The notes beneath the pieces were generated by a model that had not been told where the DNA came from, did no database searches, and worked only from the letters and a program-made list of their open reading frames with translations. From Eshraghiella sp964441705 (GTDB lineage Bacteria > Bacillota > Clostridia > Lachnospirales > Lachnospiraceae): a stretch of DNA of 64,000 nucleotides. Shown here piece after piece: positions 18,201 through 25,650 of this stretch. Made by a program: the position numbers and the translations under genes. The stretch's first letter is position 1. Each line of letters begins with the position of its first letter. Where the stretch lies: positions 1-64,000 of the forward strand of contig CAYTWF010000001.1 of NCBI GenBank assembly GCA_964441705.1, written 5' to 3'.

Positions 18201-18929
18201 TCACTTGTTACTGATACGGTATATGACGGAGACTATGCAATGAAATTCACATATGACGAGACTAAGACAGGCTGGGGCGGAGCAACCATCTCCAAGACAG
18301 TTGACTGGTCAGATTGTAATGCTTTAAGCTTCTACACTATTCCTGATGGCAAAAATCAGAAGGTAGTAATTCAGCTGACAGCAAGTGGAACAGTATATGA
18401 GGCATACCTTAATCTGTATGAGGGCTATGCAGCAGATACAGATGGAACGCCTTTACTTGTAACAATTCCTTTTGCAGACTTCTGCCAGAGAGATACAACA
18501 GGTAATCCTAAGGGTGGACTTCTTGAGGATTGCACAAGTGTTACATCTTTTGGCCTCTGGGTTAATGCAATTGGTGATTCACCGGCAATTGATGACAATG
18601 ACAGAGTAACAGGAACTATAATATATGATAAAATAACTGCTATACATACTGACCTTACAGAAGCAGCCTTTGAAGAGGTTGGTAAGACATCCGGTGGTGG
18701 AGCCGGAGCCGGCGATGGCGATGGAACAGGTACAGGTGACGGTACAGGAACTGGAACCGGAACCGGAACTGGCACAGGAACAGGAAACGAAACAGGAACC
18801 GGCTCAGGTACGGATAATAAGGGCAATGCAGGAACCTATGATAGAAATGATATGGCTGTATGGCTTCTCCTGCTTGCAGGCGCTGGAATAACAGTAACAG
18901 CAGCTGTAAGAAAAAAGAAACTGTCATAA
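15264..18929 (+). CDS. Surface-anchored GH26 beta-mannanase, multidomain
   Basis: This 1221-residue extracellular enzyme probably hydrolyses internal beta-1,4-mannosyl links. Order: signal peptide (~1-38), two carbohydrate-binding-like beta domains (~45-220 and ~225-395), a GH26 catalytic barrel (~410-830) with acid/base Glu620 in RPFHENTGSWFWWG and nucleophile Glu731 in AVTESG, an Ig-like module, a further binding-like domain (~955-1130), a Gly-Thr repeat linker and a C-terminal hydrophobic helix ending VRKKKLS. The tail resembles a sortase signal but lacks LPXTG; NAGTYD stands in its place. The ATG at 15264 has AAGGAG upstream; a TTG at 15243 is less likely. The 245-base region before it is AT-rich with no clear promoter. 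Confidence 0.9.
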   Translation: MKKSLHNWKRVVAVGAVAAMTLTTVLSGLPGGNKVYADELEEQVTDLAAWDFASGAAGWGYDSSWDYQYHGTANTSSEYDTAGQRLKVNVDFSADSDSSWSQMAVKTYDDGGITVAGANTVMVDVYYDTTAFTKGDFKIKTYANDENTSKACIEKDVTLDKSAAVAADGSFKKSSIVLSLDEAVSDSALVKGFAIEVIGSNTDYKGAIYLDNIRICKVTKNTLVETEQFSYDFDSDANSFEYGWGEITGITVSQNNGMLKSADVAFDVTKDWDSFAIKRWGDISADELSKITMDIYLPTTATWTTGSFKVGVYADTAAKPDTDITGGVMDEFTVTDVALDADSGMNKVQVTLDITPFTGTLRQMAIKIAGYYCDYSGDIYIDNVKGISVVDTADVCIDSTVAVGAGNPVTIGELADRVNLVDPDADEKTVKTYAYLQAIGNSGSLIYGHQDDTWQKAGSSTLSNSDTKDVTGSISGIVGIDSLSLTGDEYSASRFNSEIAAVDDEIDSVDTEGQCTAAANVEAAAALTNINIADGAIITMSVHMPNFSLVQENDEYNEGTDPSYAKYNLNGYTPNTLSGDVANEILAGGKYNDQYNAFLDMIADYASQVDGAILFRPFHENTGSWFWWGAAFCNAEQFKNIYRYTVNYLRDTKDVHNIIYVYGPSSDADSVEAYAERYPGDAYVDLVGFDMYDLDPVSDEEGYAFMDNLKNEIKIVDQFATEHNKLIAVTESGISHSKADAGEGTTVLHATDNEQKDWYNKELEVITENSKACYMLLWANFSKTEGYYTPYVASVNPDGSLHGHEMLDNFISFYNDERTIFANDQKAALAALYADDTVDISVSDAVDGITGYILTPVAGTRVLEPVTLTASINNRNGEALTFKFYGKDTNVTLPATVNGSVVTASLTKADLDKLGENAEGKIELLADTKVLQSISVIFNIAAPVEDPYEIDGFENYYGVDSMLTSKWSVNKDSSCTVDLSLVTDTVYDGDYAMKFTYDETKTGWGGATISKTVDWSDCNALSFYTIPDGKNQKVVIQLTASGTVYEAYLNLYEGYAADTDGTPLLVTIPFADFCQRDTTGNPKGGLLEDCTSVTSFGLWVNAIGDSPAIDDNDRVTGTIIYDKITAIHTDLTEAAFEEVGKTSGGGAGAGDGDGTGTGDGTGTGTGTGTGTGTGNETGTGSGTDNKGNAGTYDRNDMAVWLLLLAGAGITVTAAVRKKKLS
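18721..18815 (+). repeat. Gly-Thr coding tandem repeat
   Basis: Degenerate 6-base units of the type ACAGGA/ACCGGA encode a run of alternating Thr-Gly in the wall-spanning linker of the mannanase. Such DNA can change length by slippage without shifting frame. Confidence 0.8.
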
Positions 18930-19000
18930 AAGGAGTGCAGCTTAGGAATTTACGAAAATAAGTAAATTTTGAGCGACACCTTCAAGTGATGTAAACAGAT

Positions 19001-19041
19001 AAAGACCACGCATGAGTAGAAATGCTCAAGCGTGGTCTTTT
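19001..19041 (+). terminator. Terminator of mannanase gene
   Basis: AAAGACCACGC and GCGTGGTCTTT form an 11-bp stem, extended inward by TGAG/CTCA, with a short T run after it. It ends the mannanase transcript. Confidence 0.85.
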
Positions 19042-19077
19042 CGTTTGCTAGGTGTGGGTGATTTTTGCATATATTGT

Positions 19078-19097
19078 TACCAGCAGAACCGTCCCTC
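19078..19097 (+). repeat. 18-20 bp interspersed repeat, copy 1
   Basis: TACCAGCAGAACCGTCCCTC is identical to the copy at 19725-19744. The two copies flank the membrane-protein/XRE module as direct repeats, and each is followed within 20 bases by GTTGACAA. Confidence 0.75.
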
Positions 19098-19112
19098 CCG
19101 GTATATTTATTG

Positions 19113-19165
19113 TTGACAAGTATACTTGGCAGTGATAATATACTGATTGACAAGTAAACTTGGCA
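19113..19165 (+). promoter_or_regulatory. Promoter with tandem XRE-type operators
   Basis: Two 19-base direct repeats, TTGACAAGTATACTTGGCA (19113) and TTGACAAGTAAACTTGGCA (19147), start 34 bases apart. The first contains the perfect palindrome CAAGTATACTTG; the second has one mismatch. The first TTGACA pairs with TAATAT at 19136-19141 (17-base spacer), so the operators cover the -35 box and the start region. They are likely bound by the XRE protein encoded in the same operon. Confidence 0.65.
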
Positions 19166-19187
19166 AAAACAGAAAAGAGGTATATCG

Positions 19188-19508
19188 ATGAATAAAGAAG
19201 AAATATTGGCAAAGGCACGACAGGAAAATAAGAACCAGGATATTTATGAGAAGGAGTCAATTGAGAAAGCAAGTACAGTTGCTGCACGTGTAGGAATGCT
19301 AATGTGCTGTATATTGGAGGTACTGGAGGTTGTTTTTACAGAAAAGGTTAATTACAGTATTTGGGCTGTGTATTTCGTAATTCTATCAACAACATTTTTT
19401 GGAAAATTCTTTTATATGCATAAGAAGCACGAGCTTGCAGTGGCAATAATTTATTTATTATTTGCGATATTATTTGTAGTGCTTAATGTATTAAGGCTTG
19501 TGGGGTAG
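19188..19508 (+). CDS. Small membrane protein paired with XRE regulator
   Basis: This 106-residue protein has a charged N-terminal cytoplasmic region (residues 1-30) and three hydrophobic helices (about 32-52, 57-75 and 82-104). It matches the small membrane proteins commonly found upstream of ~70-residue XRE regulators in Firmicutes. Their function is unknown. The RBS is AAAGAGG. Its stop lies four bases before the regulator start, so the two are translated together. Confidence 0.75.
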   Translation: MNKEEILAKARQENKNQDIYEKESIEKASTVAARVGMLMCCILEVLEVVFTEKVNYSIWAVYFVILSTTFFGKFFYMHKKHELAVAIIYLLFAILFVVLNVLRLVG

Positions 19509-19512
19509 AGGA

Positions 19513-19722
19513 ATGAATGAAGAGCTTATTCTAAAAAATAACCTTAAGGAAGCAAGAACTAATAAAAATTACTCTCAGTCAGCGTTGGCACAGCTGGTGG
19601 GTGTGTCGCGCAATACAATTAGTTCTATAGAAACTGGTCAGTTTAATCCTACCGCTAAACTTGCTTTGATCCTATGCATTGCATTGGATGTTAAGTTTGA
19701 GGATTTATTTTATTTTGACTAA
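19513..19722 (+). CDS. Short XRE-family transcriptional regulator
   Basis: This 69-residue protein is almost entirely a Cro/CI helix-turn-helix: LKEARTNKNYSQSALAQLVGVSRNTISSIETGQFNPTAKLALILCIALDVKFEDLFYFD. It lacks any other domain. The ATG at 19513 is used since an earlier in-frame TTG has no site. It most likely represses its own operon by binding the tandem CAAGTATACTTG-type sites upstream. Confidence 0.88.
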   Translation: MNEELILKNNLKEARTNKNYSQSALAQLVGVSRNTISSIETGQFNPTAKLALILCIALDVKFEDLFYFD

Positions 19723-19724
19723 TA

Positions 19725-19744
19725 TACCAGCAGAACCGTCCCTC
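19725..19744 (+). repeat. 18-20 bp interspersed repeat, copy 2
   Basis: TACCAGCAGAACCGTCCCTC lies just after the XRE stop codon and is identical to copy 1. With the two bases before it, it shares a 20-base match with the inverted copy at 30636-30655. Confidence 0.75.
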
Positions 19745-19757
19745 TGGCATACTTTGG

Positions 19758-19785
19758 TTGACAAAAATATAAAAAATGTTACACT
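19758..19785 (+). promoter_or_regulatory. Promoter of LytTR/GHKL pair
   Basis: TTGACA (19758-19763) and TACACT (19780-19785) are 16 bases apart, a usable promoter 47 bases before the response regulator start. Confidence 0.5.
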
Positions 19786-19831
19786 GCAAATTAGTGAATG
19801 AAATAACGGGATAAAGGAGGCTGTGTGACAG

Positions 19832-20536
19832 GTGCGGATTGCTATTGTTGATGATGAAAATACTGTAAGACAAATGCTTGATGACTATGTTCAAAGATTT
19901 GCCGAGGAATCAGGCATTACCATGGAGACCAGTCAATTTAGTTCAGGTGACGCATTTATGGAAGATTACAAAATGGTATATGACATTGTGATTTTTGATA
20001 TAGAGATGCCTGGAACCAACGGAATGGATACCGCCAGAAGACTTAGAGAGATTGACAAAAACATAACAATTATTTTTGTTACCAATATGGCGCAGTATGC
20101 TGTAAATGGATATGAGGTTGATGCGGTGGACTATATCCTTAAGCCAGTAAATTACTATGATTTTTCCATGAAATTTCACAGAACAGTTGCCAAGGCTGCC
20201 CAGCAGAAAGAACATATAATAACAATTGACACGCCGGATGGACTTAGACGATTAAAAATATCCGCAATTAAATATGTAGAGGTTCTTGGACATTATCTTT
20301 ATTTTCATACTGTCAAAAATGTATATAAGATAAGGGGGAGCATGCAGGAGATATCTGACCAGCTTGAAAAATATTTTTTTGTGAGAATTCACAGGTCATT
20401 TATCGTCAATATCAGATATGTTGACAAAATATTAAGCAAGGAAGTGACTATTGCAGGAGAGACATTTCTGGTGGGAAGAGCATATAAGGACCAGCTTAAG
20501 CAGGAATATATGAAATATATCAGGGGGGAGGAATAG
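19832..20536 (+). CDS. LytTR-family response regulator
   Basis: This 234-residue regulator has a receiver domain (residues ~1-120) with the acidic pocket VDDE, phospho-acceptor Asp56 in VIFDIEMPG, Thr in FVTNMA and Lys in ILKP. A LytTR DNA-binding domain follows (~135-232: IKYVEVLGHYLYFHT, VRIHRSFIVNIRYVDKI). Translation starts at GTG with AAGGAGG 11 bases upstream. It is paired with the sensor kinase three bases downstream. LytTR proteins bind two direct repeats about 21 bases apart; such a pair lies before the GH3 gene at 22031. Confidence 0.92.
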   Translation: MRIAIVDDENTVRQMLDDYVQRFAEESGITMETSQFSSGDAFMEDYKMVYDIVIFDIEMPGTNGMDTARRLREIDKNITIIFVTNMAQYAVNGYEVDAVDYILKPVNYYDFSMKFHRTVAKAAQQKEHIITIDTPDGLRRLKISAIKYVEVLGHYLYFHTVKNVYKIRGSMQEISDQLEKYFFVRIHRSFIVNIRYVDKILSKEVTIAGETFLVGRAYKDQLKQEYMKYIRGEE

Positions 20537-20539
20537 GCC

Positions 20540-21919
20540 ATGGAGACCACAGGTGAATTAATCTGGACATTTACCAGATATATGGCAGGGACATTAATTG
20601 CAGAGCTTCTCTTTTTCGTTAAAGCAGTTGAGAAAAGAGAACATTTCTGGTCAAGGGTTCTGATTGGACTGCTTGTATGTACCGTATATTCAGCGACATA
20701 TGTACCGTTTCAAAGGCTGTCAATGTTGGCAGGAGGCGGAACGCTGAATGGAGTAGTGTCGGGTTTGATTTTTTTGTGGTGGTTTGGTGCAAGTATAGTT
20801 GCAATATTCTGCTATAAAATATCCATTGCCGGGGGAATGTATAGATGTGTTCTGGGACTGGCAGCACAGACAATTACCTCCACAATACTTCAATATATAG
20901 TATGTGAATTGTTATTCCCAGGTATCTATAACAGTAACAGGCTTTTGTATGCTGTATTTGTTGTTCTGGTATATGGTGGTATATATTTATTTGTGTATTT
21001 TGTATTTGCCAAAAGAATGCAGGACCCCTCCAAGGTATGGGTGCCTGATAATGTAATGACGTTTTCAAAATATTTTATTATATTAATACTGCTTACGGTA
21101 ACCTCAGATATCTGTACATATATGTATAACAGGGTAGGTAATCCCCAGTATTATCACCAAAGTACGGTTGAATATTTCAGTACAATAATCGTTCCATGGT
21201 TCTGTATAGGGGCTTCATTAATGGTATGTGTTGTATTTCTTATCTCAATGTACAGCTCATATGAGATATCCTCCCTGCAGCAGGAGAAGCGAATTCTTGC
21301 CCAGCTGCAGAAGGAAAAGGAGACACAGTACGAGTATTCAAAAGAAAATATAGACCTGATTAATCAGAAGTGCCATGATATAAAAAGACAGATTAGTGCT
21401 CTTAAGGTGGCATCTAACGAAGAAAGAGACAGCCTCATTGATGAGACAAGGAAAGCTGTGCAGTTCTATGACGCTGTTGTTAAAACAGGTAATGATACAA
21501 TTGATACAATTCTTACGGAAAAAAGTATGTACTGTATCAATCACGATATTATACTGACTTGCAATATTAATGCATCAAAAATAGGGTTTATGAAGGTAAT
21601 TGACCTGTATACACTGCTTGGCAATGCTCTTGATAATGCTATAGAGTGTGTAAGCCGGTATAATGAAAAAGATAAAAAGGTCATTAATGTGTCAGTAATT
21701 GAAAAAGGACAAATGATTAATATTCTTGTATCCAATTATTATGATGGTCATATGGAGCTGATTAATGGATTTCCTGTTACCAGTAAAGAGGATAAGGATT
21801 ATCATGGATATGGTATTAAGAGTATTCAGATGATTGCAGCCTCCTATCATGGAGATTTTCAAATAAGTGTTGAGAACCGCAGCTTCTCAATACAGGTAAT
21901 GATACCAATTCCTGATTAA
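20540..21919 (+). CDS. GHKL-type sensor histidine kinase
   Basis: This 459-residue membrane kinase has about six hydrophobic helices in residues ~10-235, a coiled-coil (QQEKRILAQLQKEKETQYEY), His279 in NQKCHDIKRQ as the likely phospho site, and a C-terminal HATPase_c_5 domain (LLGNALDNAIE, HGYGIKS). It is AgrC-like in layout, so it may sense a peptide or a cell-surface signal, although no agrB/agrD is present. It is co-transcribed with the LytTR regulator. Confidence 0.9.
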   Translation: METTGELIWTFTRYMAGTLIAELLFFVKAVEKREHFWSRVLIGLLVCTVYSATYVPFQRLSMLAGGGTLNGVVSGLIFLWWFGASIVAIFCYKISIAGGMYRCVLGLAAQTITSTILQYIVCELLFPGIYNSNRLLYAVFVVLVYGGIYLFVYFVFAKRMQDPSKVWVPDNVMTFSKYFIILILLTVTSDICTYMYNRVGNPQYYHQSTVEYFSTIIVPWFCIGASLMVCVVFLISMYSSYEISSLQQEKRILAQLQKEKETQYEYSKENIDLINQKCHDIKRQISALKVASNEERDSLIDETRKAVQFYDAVVKTGNDTIDTILTEKSMYCINHDIILTCNINASKIGFMKVIDLYTLLGNALDNAIECVSRYNEKDKKVINVSVIEKGQMINILVSNYYDGHMELINGFPVTSKEDKDYHGYGIKSIQMIAASYHGDFQISVENRSFSIQVMIPIPD

Positions 21920-21944
21920 CTGAATAGATAGTGAATTAATTATC

Positions 21945-21992
21945 AAGCAGCAGCCTGATTTTCCGTAAAGGATAGTCAGGCTGCTGCTTTTT
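21945..21992 (+). terminator. Terminator of LytTR/GHKL operon
   Basis: AAGCAGCAGCCTGA pairs with TCAGGCTGCTGCTT, followed by a T run. This is a strong stem. Confidence 0.9.
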
Positions 21993-22030
21993 GCGCAATA
22001 AGCCAGCCCACTCGATTATAAGGTGCTGTC

Positions 22031-22058
22031 CGTGCCACCAAAAGCTTCATTCGTGCCA
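22031..22058 (+). promoter_or_regulatory. Candidate LytTR binding site before GH3 gene
   Basis: CGTGCCA occurs at 22031 and 22052, exactly 21 bases apart, each followed by an AAAAG element. Two direct repeats two helical turns apart are the known layout of LytTR operators. A TTATAC -10-like box at 22091 lacks a good -35, as expected for an activated promoter. Confidence 0.5.
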
Positions 22059-22126
22059 AAAGGATGAAATTAATTTTTACTTCATGTATTTTATACCTAT
22101 CAAAAGCAATAAAAGAGGAGAAAAAA

Positions 22127-25100
22127 ATGAGGAAATATAACGTATTTCGCGGTTTCGCCAGTATATTTCTTGCACTGGCAATTATTGTTACAACGGTAAT
22201 GTCAGTTGCATTGAAATGGCAGACCAAGGTTAATGAATTACTTGGCGTTAATGTATCAGCATTTACATTAAGCGACAATGCAGAGGATTACCGCTATAAG
22301 TCAGATTATGATAATCCGGCTGACTTGATTGCAGCAGAGATTGGTCTTAATACCAGACTTGAGGCAGAAGGTGCTGTTGTTATGAAGGGTCAGCCTGCAA
22401 TTGACGGTACAAAGGTATCAATCTTTGGAATGAGAAGTGAGGCAATGCAGTATGGTGGAACAATGGGAGCGCTCATTGATAACAATGAAGCTGTCAGATT
22501 GGCTGACGCAATGGCTGATAACGGATTTGAGGTTAATCAGGAGCTGGTAAGCTTCTATGAAGGTCTTAAAGGTACTTATGCTCCGGGTAAGTCAGCAGGT
22601 GCTAACTGTGTAGATACTAATGAAGGCTCAACAGTTAATGAAGTTCCTGTTAAAGAATATTTATCAATGTCAACGGATTCCATGAAGGAATATAGCGATG
22701 CAGCAGTTATCGTTCTTGGAAGAGATGGCAGCGAAGGCTCAAGCTATTATCCTGGTGAAGATGGAATAAGTAATCCGGATGAATTTTCTAACAGCCCGAC
22801 AGGTAATATTCTTAGTCTTTCCAATGATGAGAGAGCACTTATCAGTTATGTTAAGAATCAGGGATTTAGTAAAATTGTTGTACTTCTTAACTCAGGCTGT
22901 GCTCTTGAGGTGGAGGAACTGAAAACAGATGAGGCAATTGACTGCATTATGTGGATAGGTAATCCTGGATGCTATGGAACCTATGGTATTGCCAAGCTGC
23001 TTAATGGTTCAATACTTCCGTCGGGACATCTTCCTGATACCTATGCCGTCGATTCATCCCTTGCTCCGGCAGTAAGAGATTATGGCGCATATGTATTTTC
23101 TAATGCAGATGAGATTGAGACAACTGACACAGATGCACTTCGTGCAAGCTGGTATCTGGTTGAGGAGGAAAGCATCTATATTGGATATAAGTATTACGAG
23201 ACAAGATATTTTGATTCAATATTAGGCAATGGTAATGCTTCAAATGCAGCTTCTGGGGAAGCAGTAGGTGGAGCGGCAGAATGGAATTATGATAATGAAG
23301 TGTCCTATCCATTTGGATATGGTGTTGAAGGCTCAACCTTCTCTGAAGAGATTACAGACGTTAATATTGACTGGACAGGTAAGACACCATCCACAATCAA
23401 GGTCAATGTGACTAATACAGGTGATGTGGCAGCCAAGCATTCCGTTCAGGTATATGTATCAGTGCCATATACAGATTATGACAAGGAAAATAAGATTGAA
23501 AAATCAGCTATCCAGTTAGTTGGCTATGCGAAGACCGGTGAAGCATCAGAGAATACCTTTGAGGATGTAACTTTACTTGGTGCAGGAGAATCTGAGGAGG
23601 TTACAGTAACCTTTACTGCAACAGATATCTTCTCATACGATACAACATATGAGCATGATGGAACAACAGGTGCATACATCCTTGAAGCAGGAGATTATTA
23701 TTTTGCAACCGGTAATGGTTCCCATGATGCAGTACAGGCAGTTCTGTGTGAGACTAATCCAGAGCTGATGGATGGTGTTGAGCCAACAGGAACTGTATAT
23801 ACAGAAACAGTTAATGACGAAATCGTCCATACGGAAGCTAATGGTGCAACAATTGAAAACCAGCTGGGTGACGGTGACCTTAATTCATATGACTGTGGAA
23901 CAACAGTAACATATCTTACAAGAAATGACTGGGCTGGAACCTTCCCACAGGGAATTGATTCATTAACAGCTACAGATGAGATGATTAAGCTTCTTCAGAA
24001 TAATATTTATGATTCTGAAGCTGAGAATTCAGAATATGAGGGACCAACAGAATTTACATATAATAAGGACAGCAATATTCATGCTGTTGACCTTATTGGT
24101 CTTGATTATGATGACCCTTTATATGAAGAAGCTATCAGCCAGGTAAGCCTTCAGGAAATGCTTAACAGATATTGCGCATGGAGCGAGGCCAATGAAACCT
24201 TAGTAATTCCAAGTGAAAAAGGTGCAGACAGTCCGCTTGGTATTCTTTTTACAATCGGAAAGTTTACAGAAGGCACTATATATGAGGTAAGTGTAGATGA
24301 CCCATCCTATGGACATCCAACTAATGTGTATGTAAGTGAAAATGTTGTAGCTGCTACCTTCTCTCCATTTCTTGTAGAGGAAGAGGGACGTTTAATAGGT
24401 AACGATGGTCTGTGGACTGGCTGCGTTGAATGGAATGCACCGGGAATGAATATCCACAGGACACAGTATAATGCAAGAAACCTTGAATATTACTCAGAGG
24501 ACCCTGTCCTTACAGGTAATATGGGAGCAGCAATATATAGAGAGGTAGTTTCATACGGAATGGTAGCCGCAGGCAAGCATTTTGCCTTTAATGACCAGGA
24601 GACTAACCGTGATGGACTGGCAGTATTTATTGGAGAGCAGGCAGCAAGAGAAAATGAGCTTAGAGGCTTCCAGATTGCTTTTCGTGATGGCAATGCCAAT
24701 GCTCTTATGACAGCCTTTAACAGACTTGGATGCACCCATGTTGGAGCAAGTAAGGGACTTATGCTTGGAATAGTCAGAAATGAATGGGGATTCAACGGAT
24801 ATATAATTACTGATTCCGTTAAATCATCAAAGTATTTTCTTCCAGCGGATTGTGCTGCTGCAGGCAATGACAGAATGCTGGGTGGTTCTAATAACGTAGA
24901 GATATGGAATTATACTGAAGATGAGATTTCCAAGGACCCGGCTCTTCAGTCACTTACAAGGGAAAGCTATTACAGATACATATATACATATGTTAACAGC
25001 AGTATTTTAAATGGAATTACGGCAGATGCAAGTAATACAGGAGCAGTAGCCGGCTGGATTATCATTCTCAGAGCTGCAACTGGAGCATTATACGGATTAT

Positions 25101-25159
25101 TTGCAATATTCTTTATCCTGTTCCTAATCTCTTATAGAAAGGGTAAAAAGGTGAAGTAA
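22127..25159 (+). CDS. Membrane-anchored GH3 beta-glycosidase with swapped domain order
   Basis: This 1010-residue protein has hydrophobic helices at both ends (~10-32 and ~972-1000). The GH3 domains are in reverse order: the alpha/beta sandwich comes first (residues ~65-290, RDGSEGSSYYPGEDG, WIGNPGCYGTYGIAKLLNGSI), then a fibronectin-III-like domain (~410-560), then the TIM-barrel part (~690-930: YYSEDPVLTGNMGAA, AAGKHFAFNDQETNRDG) with nucleophile Asp896 in IITDSVKS. Reversed GH3 enzymes are known from Butyrivibrio and Ruminococcus albus beta-glucosidases. The start has GAGGAG upstream. It is probably active outside the membrane on oligosaccharides, with the exact sugar unknown. Confidence 0.9.
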   Translation: MRKYNVFRGFASIFLALAIIVTTVMSVALKWQTKVNELLGVNVSAFTLSDNAEDYRYKSDYDNPADLIAAEIGLNTRLEAEGAVVMKGQPAIDGTKVSIFGMRSEAMQYGGTMGALIDNNEAVRLADAMADNGFEVNQELVSFYEGLKGTYAPGKSAGANCVDTNEGSTVNEVPVKEYLSMSTDSMKEYSDAAVIVLGRDGSEGSSYYPGEDGISNPDEFSNSPTGNILSLSNDERALISYVKNQGFSKIVVLLNSGCALEVEELKTDEAIDCIMWIGNPGCYGTYGIAKLLNGSILPSGHLPDTYAVDSSLAPAVRDYGAYVFSNADEIETTDTDALRASWYLVEEESIYIGYKYYETRYFDSILGNGNASNAASGEAVGGAAEWNYDNEVSYPFGYGVEGSTFSEEITDVNIDWTGKTPSTIKVNVTNTGDVAAKHSVQVYVSVPYTDYDKENKIEKSAIQLVGYAKTGEASENTFEDVTLLGAGESEEVTVTFTATDIFSYDTTYEHDGTTGAYILEAGDYYFATGNGSHDAVQAVLCETNPELMDGVEPTGTVYTETVNDEIVHTEANGATIENQLGDGDLNSYDCGTTVTYLTRNDWAGTFPQGIDSLTATDEMIKLLQNNIYDSEAENSEYEGPTEFTYNKDSNIHAVDLIGLDYDDPLYEEAISQVSLQEMLNRYCAWSEANETLVIPSEKGADSPLGILFTIGKFTEGTIYEVSVDDPSYGHPTNVYVSENVVAATFSPFLVEEEGRLIGNDGLWTGCVEWNAPGMNIHRTQYNARNLEYYSEDPVLTGNMGAAIYREVVSYGMVAAGKHFAFNDQETNRDGLAVFIGEQAARENELRGFQIAFRDGNANALMTAFNRLGCTHVGASKGLMLGIVRNEWGFNGYIITDSVKSSKYFLPADCAAAGNDRMLGGSNNVEIWNYTEDEISKDPALQSLTRESYYRYIYTYVNSSILNGITADASNTGAVAGWIIILRAATGALYGLFAIFFILFLISYRKGKKVK

Positions 25160-25160
25160 C

Positions 25161-25586
25161 ATGAAAGAAAAAATTACAGGTATTATGGCAGCAGTATTAG
25201 GTATTGGCGGACTGGTAATGTTTTTTATGAGCTTTACTACAGGCTATTATATATTTGGTGAGATGAATTCCAGAAAAATAATGATTCTTCTTATAGCGGC
25301 AATTGCTGTAGAAATAATAACAGTCATTACACAGTCAGTTTTCAAAAGAAGCTTTTGGACATTATTGTTACCATATGTGGCAATTGGACTTTTTGCAGCA
25401 GCAGCATTCCTCTTGATTGGAGACAGAGTAGAAGGAATTGGTAACTGTATTGTAACAGATTATGATGCAGGCCATGGTGGAGAAGAGGCAATATACTATT
25501 CACTTATAGGCTCAGGATTAATGGTAATTGGCATTATATCTAATATTATTGGATGCTTTACCAAAGCTAAGAAGGTAACAGCTTAA
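25161..25586 (+). CDS. Four-helix membrane protein coupled to GH3
   Basis: This 141-residue protein has four predicted membrane helices (about 5-28, 38-60, 66-86 and 110-132) and an extracellular loop with VEGIGNCIVTDYDAGHGGEE. No family is recognised. It starts one base after the GH3 stop with its AAGGTG site inside the GH3 gene, so the two are translated together. A role in placing or stabilising the membrane-bound GH3 enzyme is an inference. Confidence 0.7.
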   Translation: MKEKITGIMAAVLGIGGLVMFFMSFTTGYYIFGEMNSRKIMILLIAAIAVEIITVITQSVFKRSFWTLLLPYVAIGLFAAAAFLLIGDRVEGIGNCIVTDYDAGHGGEEAIYYSLIGSGLMVIGIISNIIGCFTKAKKVTA

Positions 25587-25650
25587 GTGCATGTAATGCA
25601 GTGCTGGCCATAGTGGACCATCACTTCATATATAAAGGAGGATTTAAACA

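Noticed and set aside
18425..18826. Minus-strand frame rich in Pro-Val
   Set aside because: It is a shadow of the Gly-Thr repeat of the mannanase gene.
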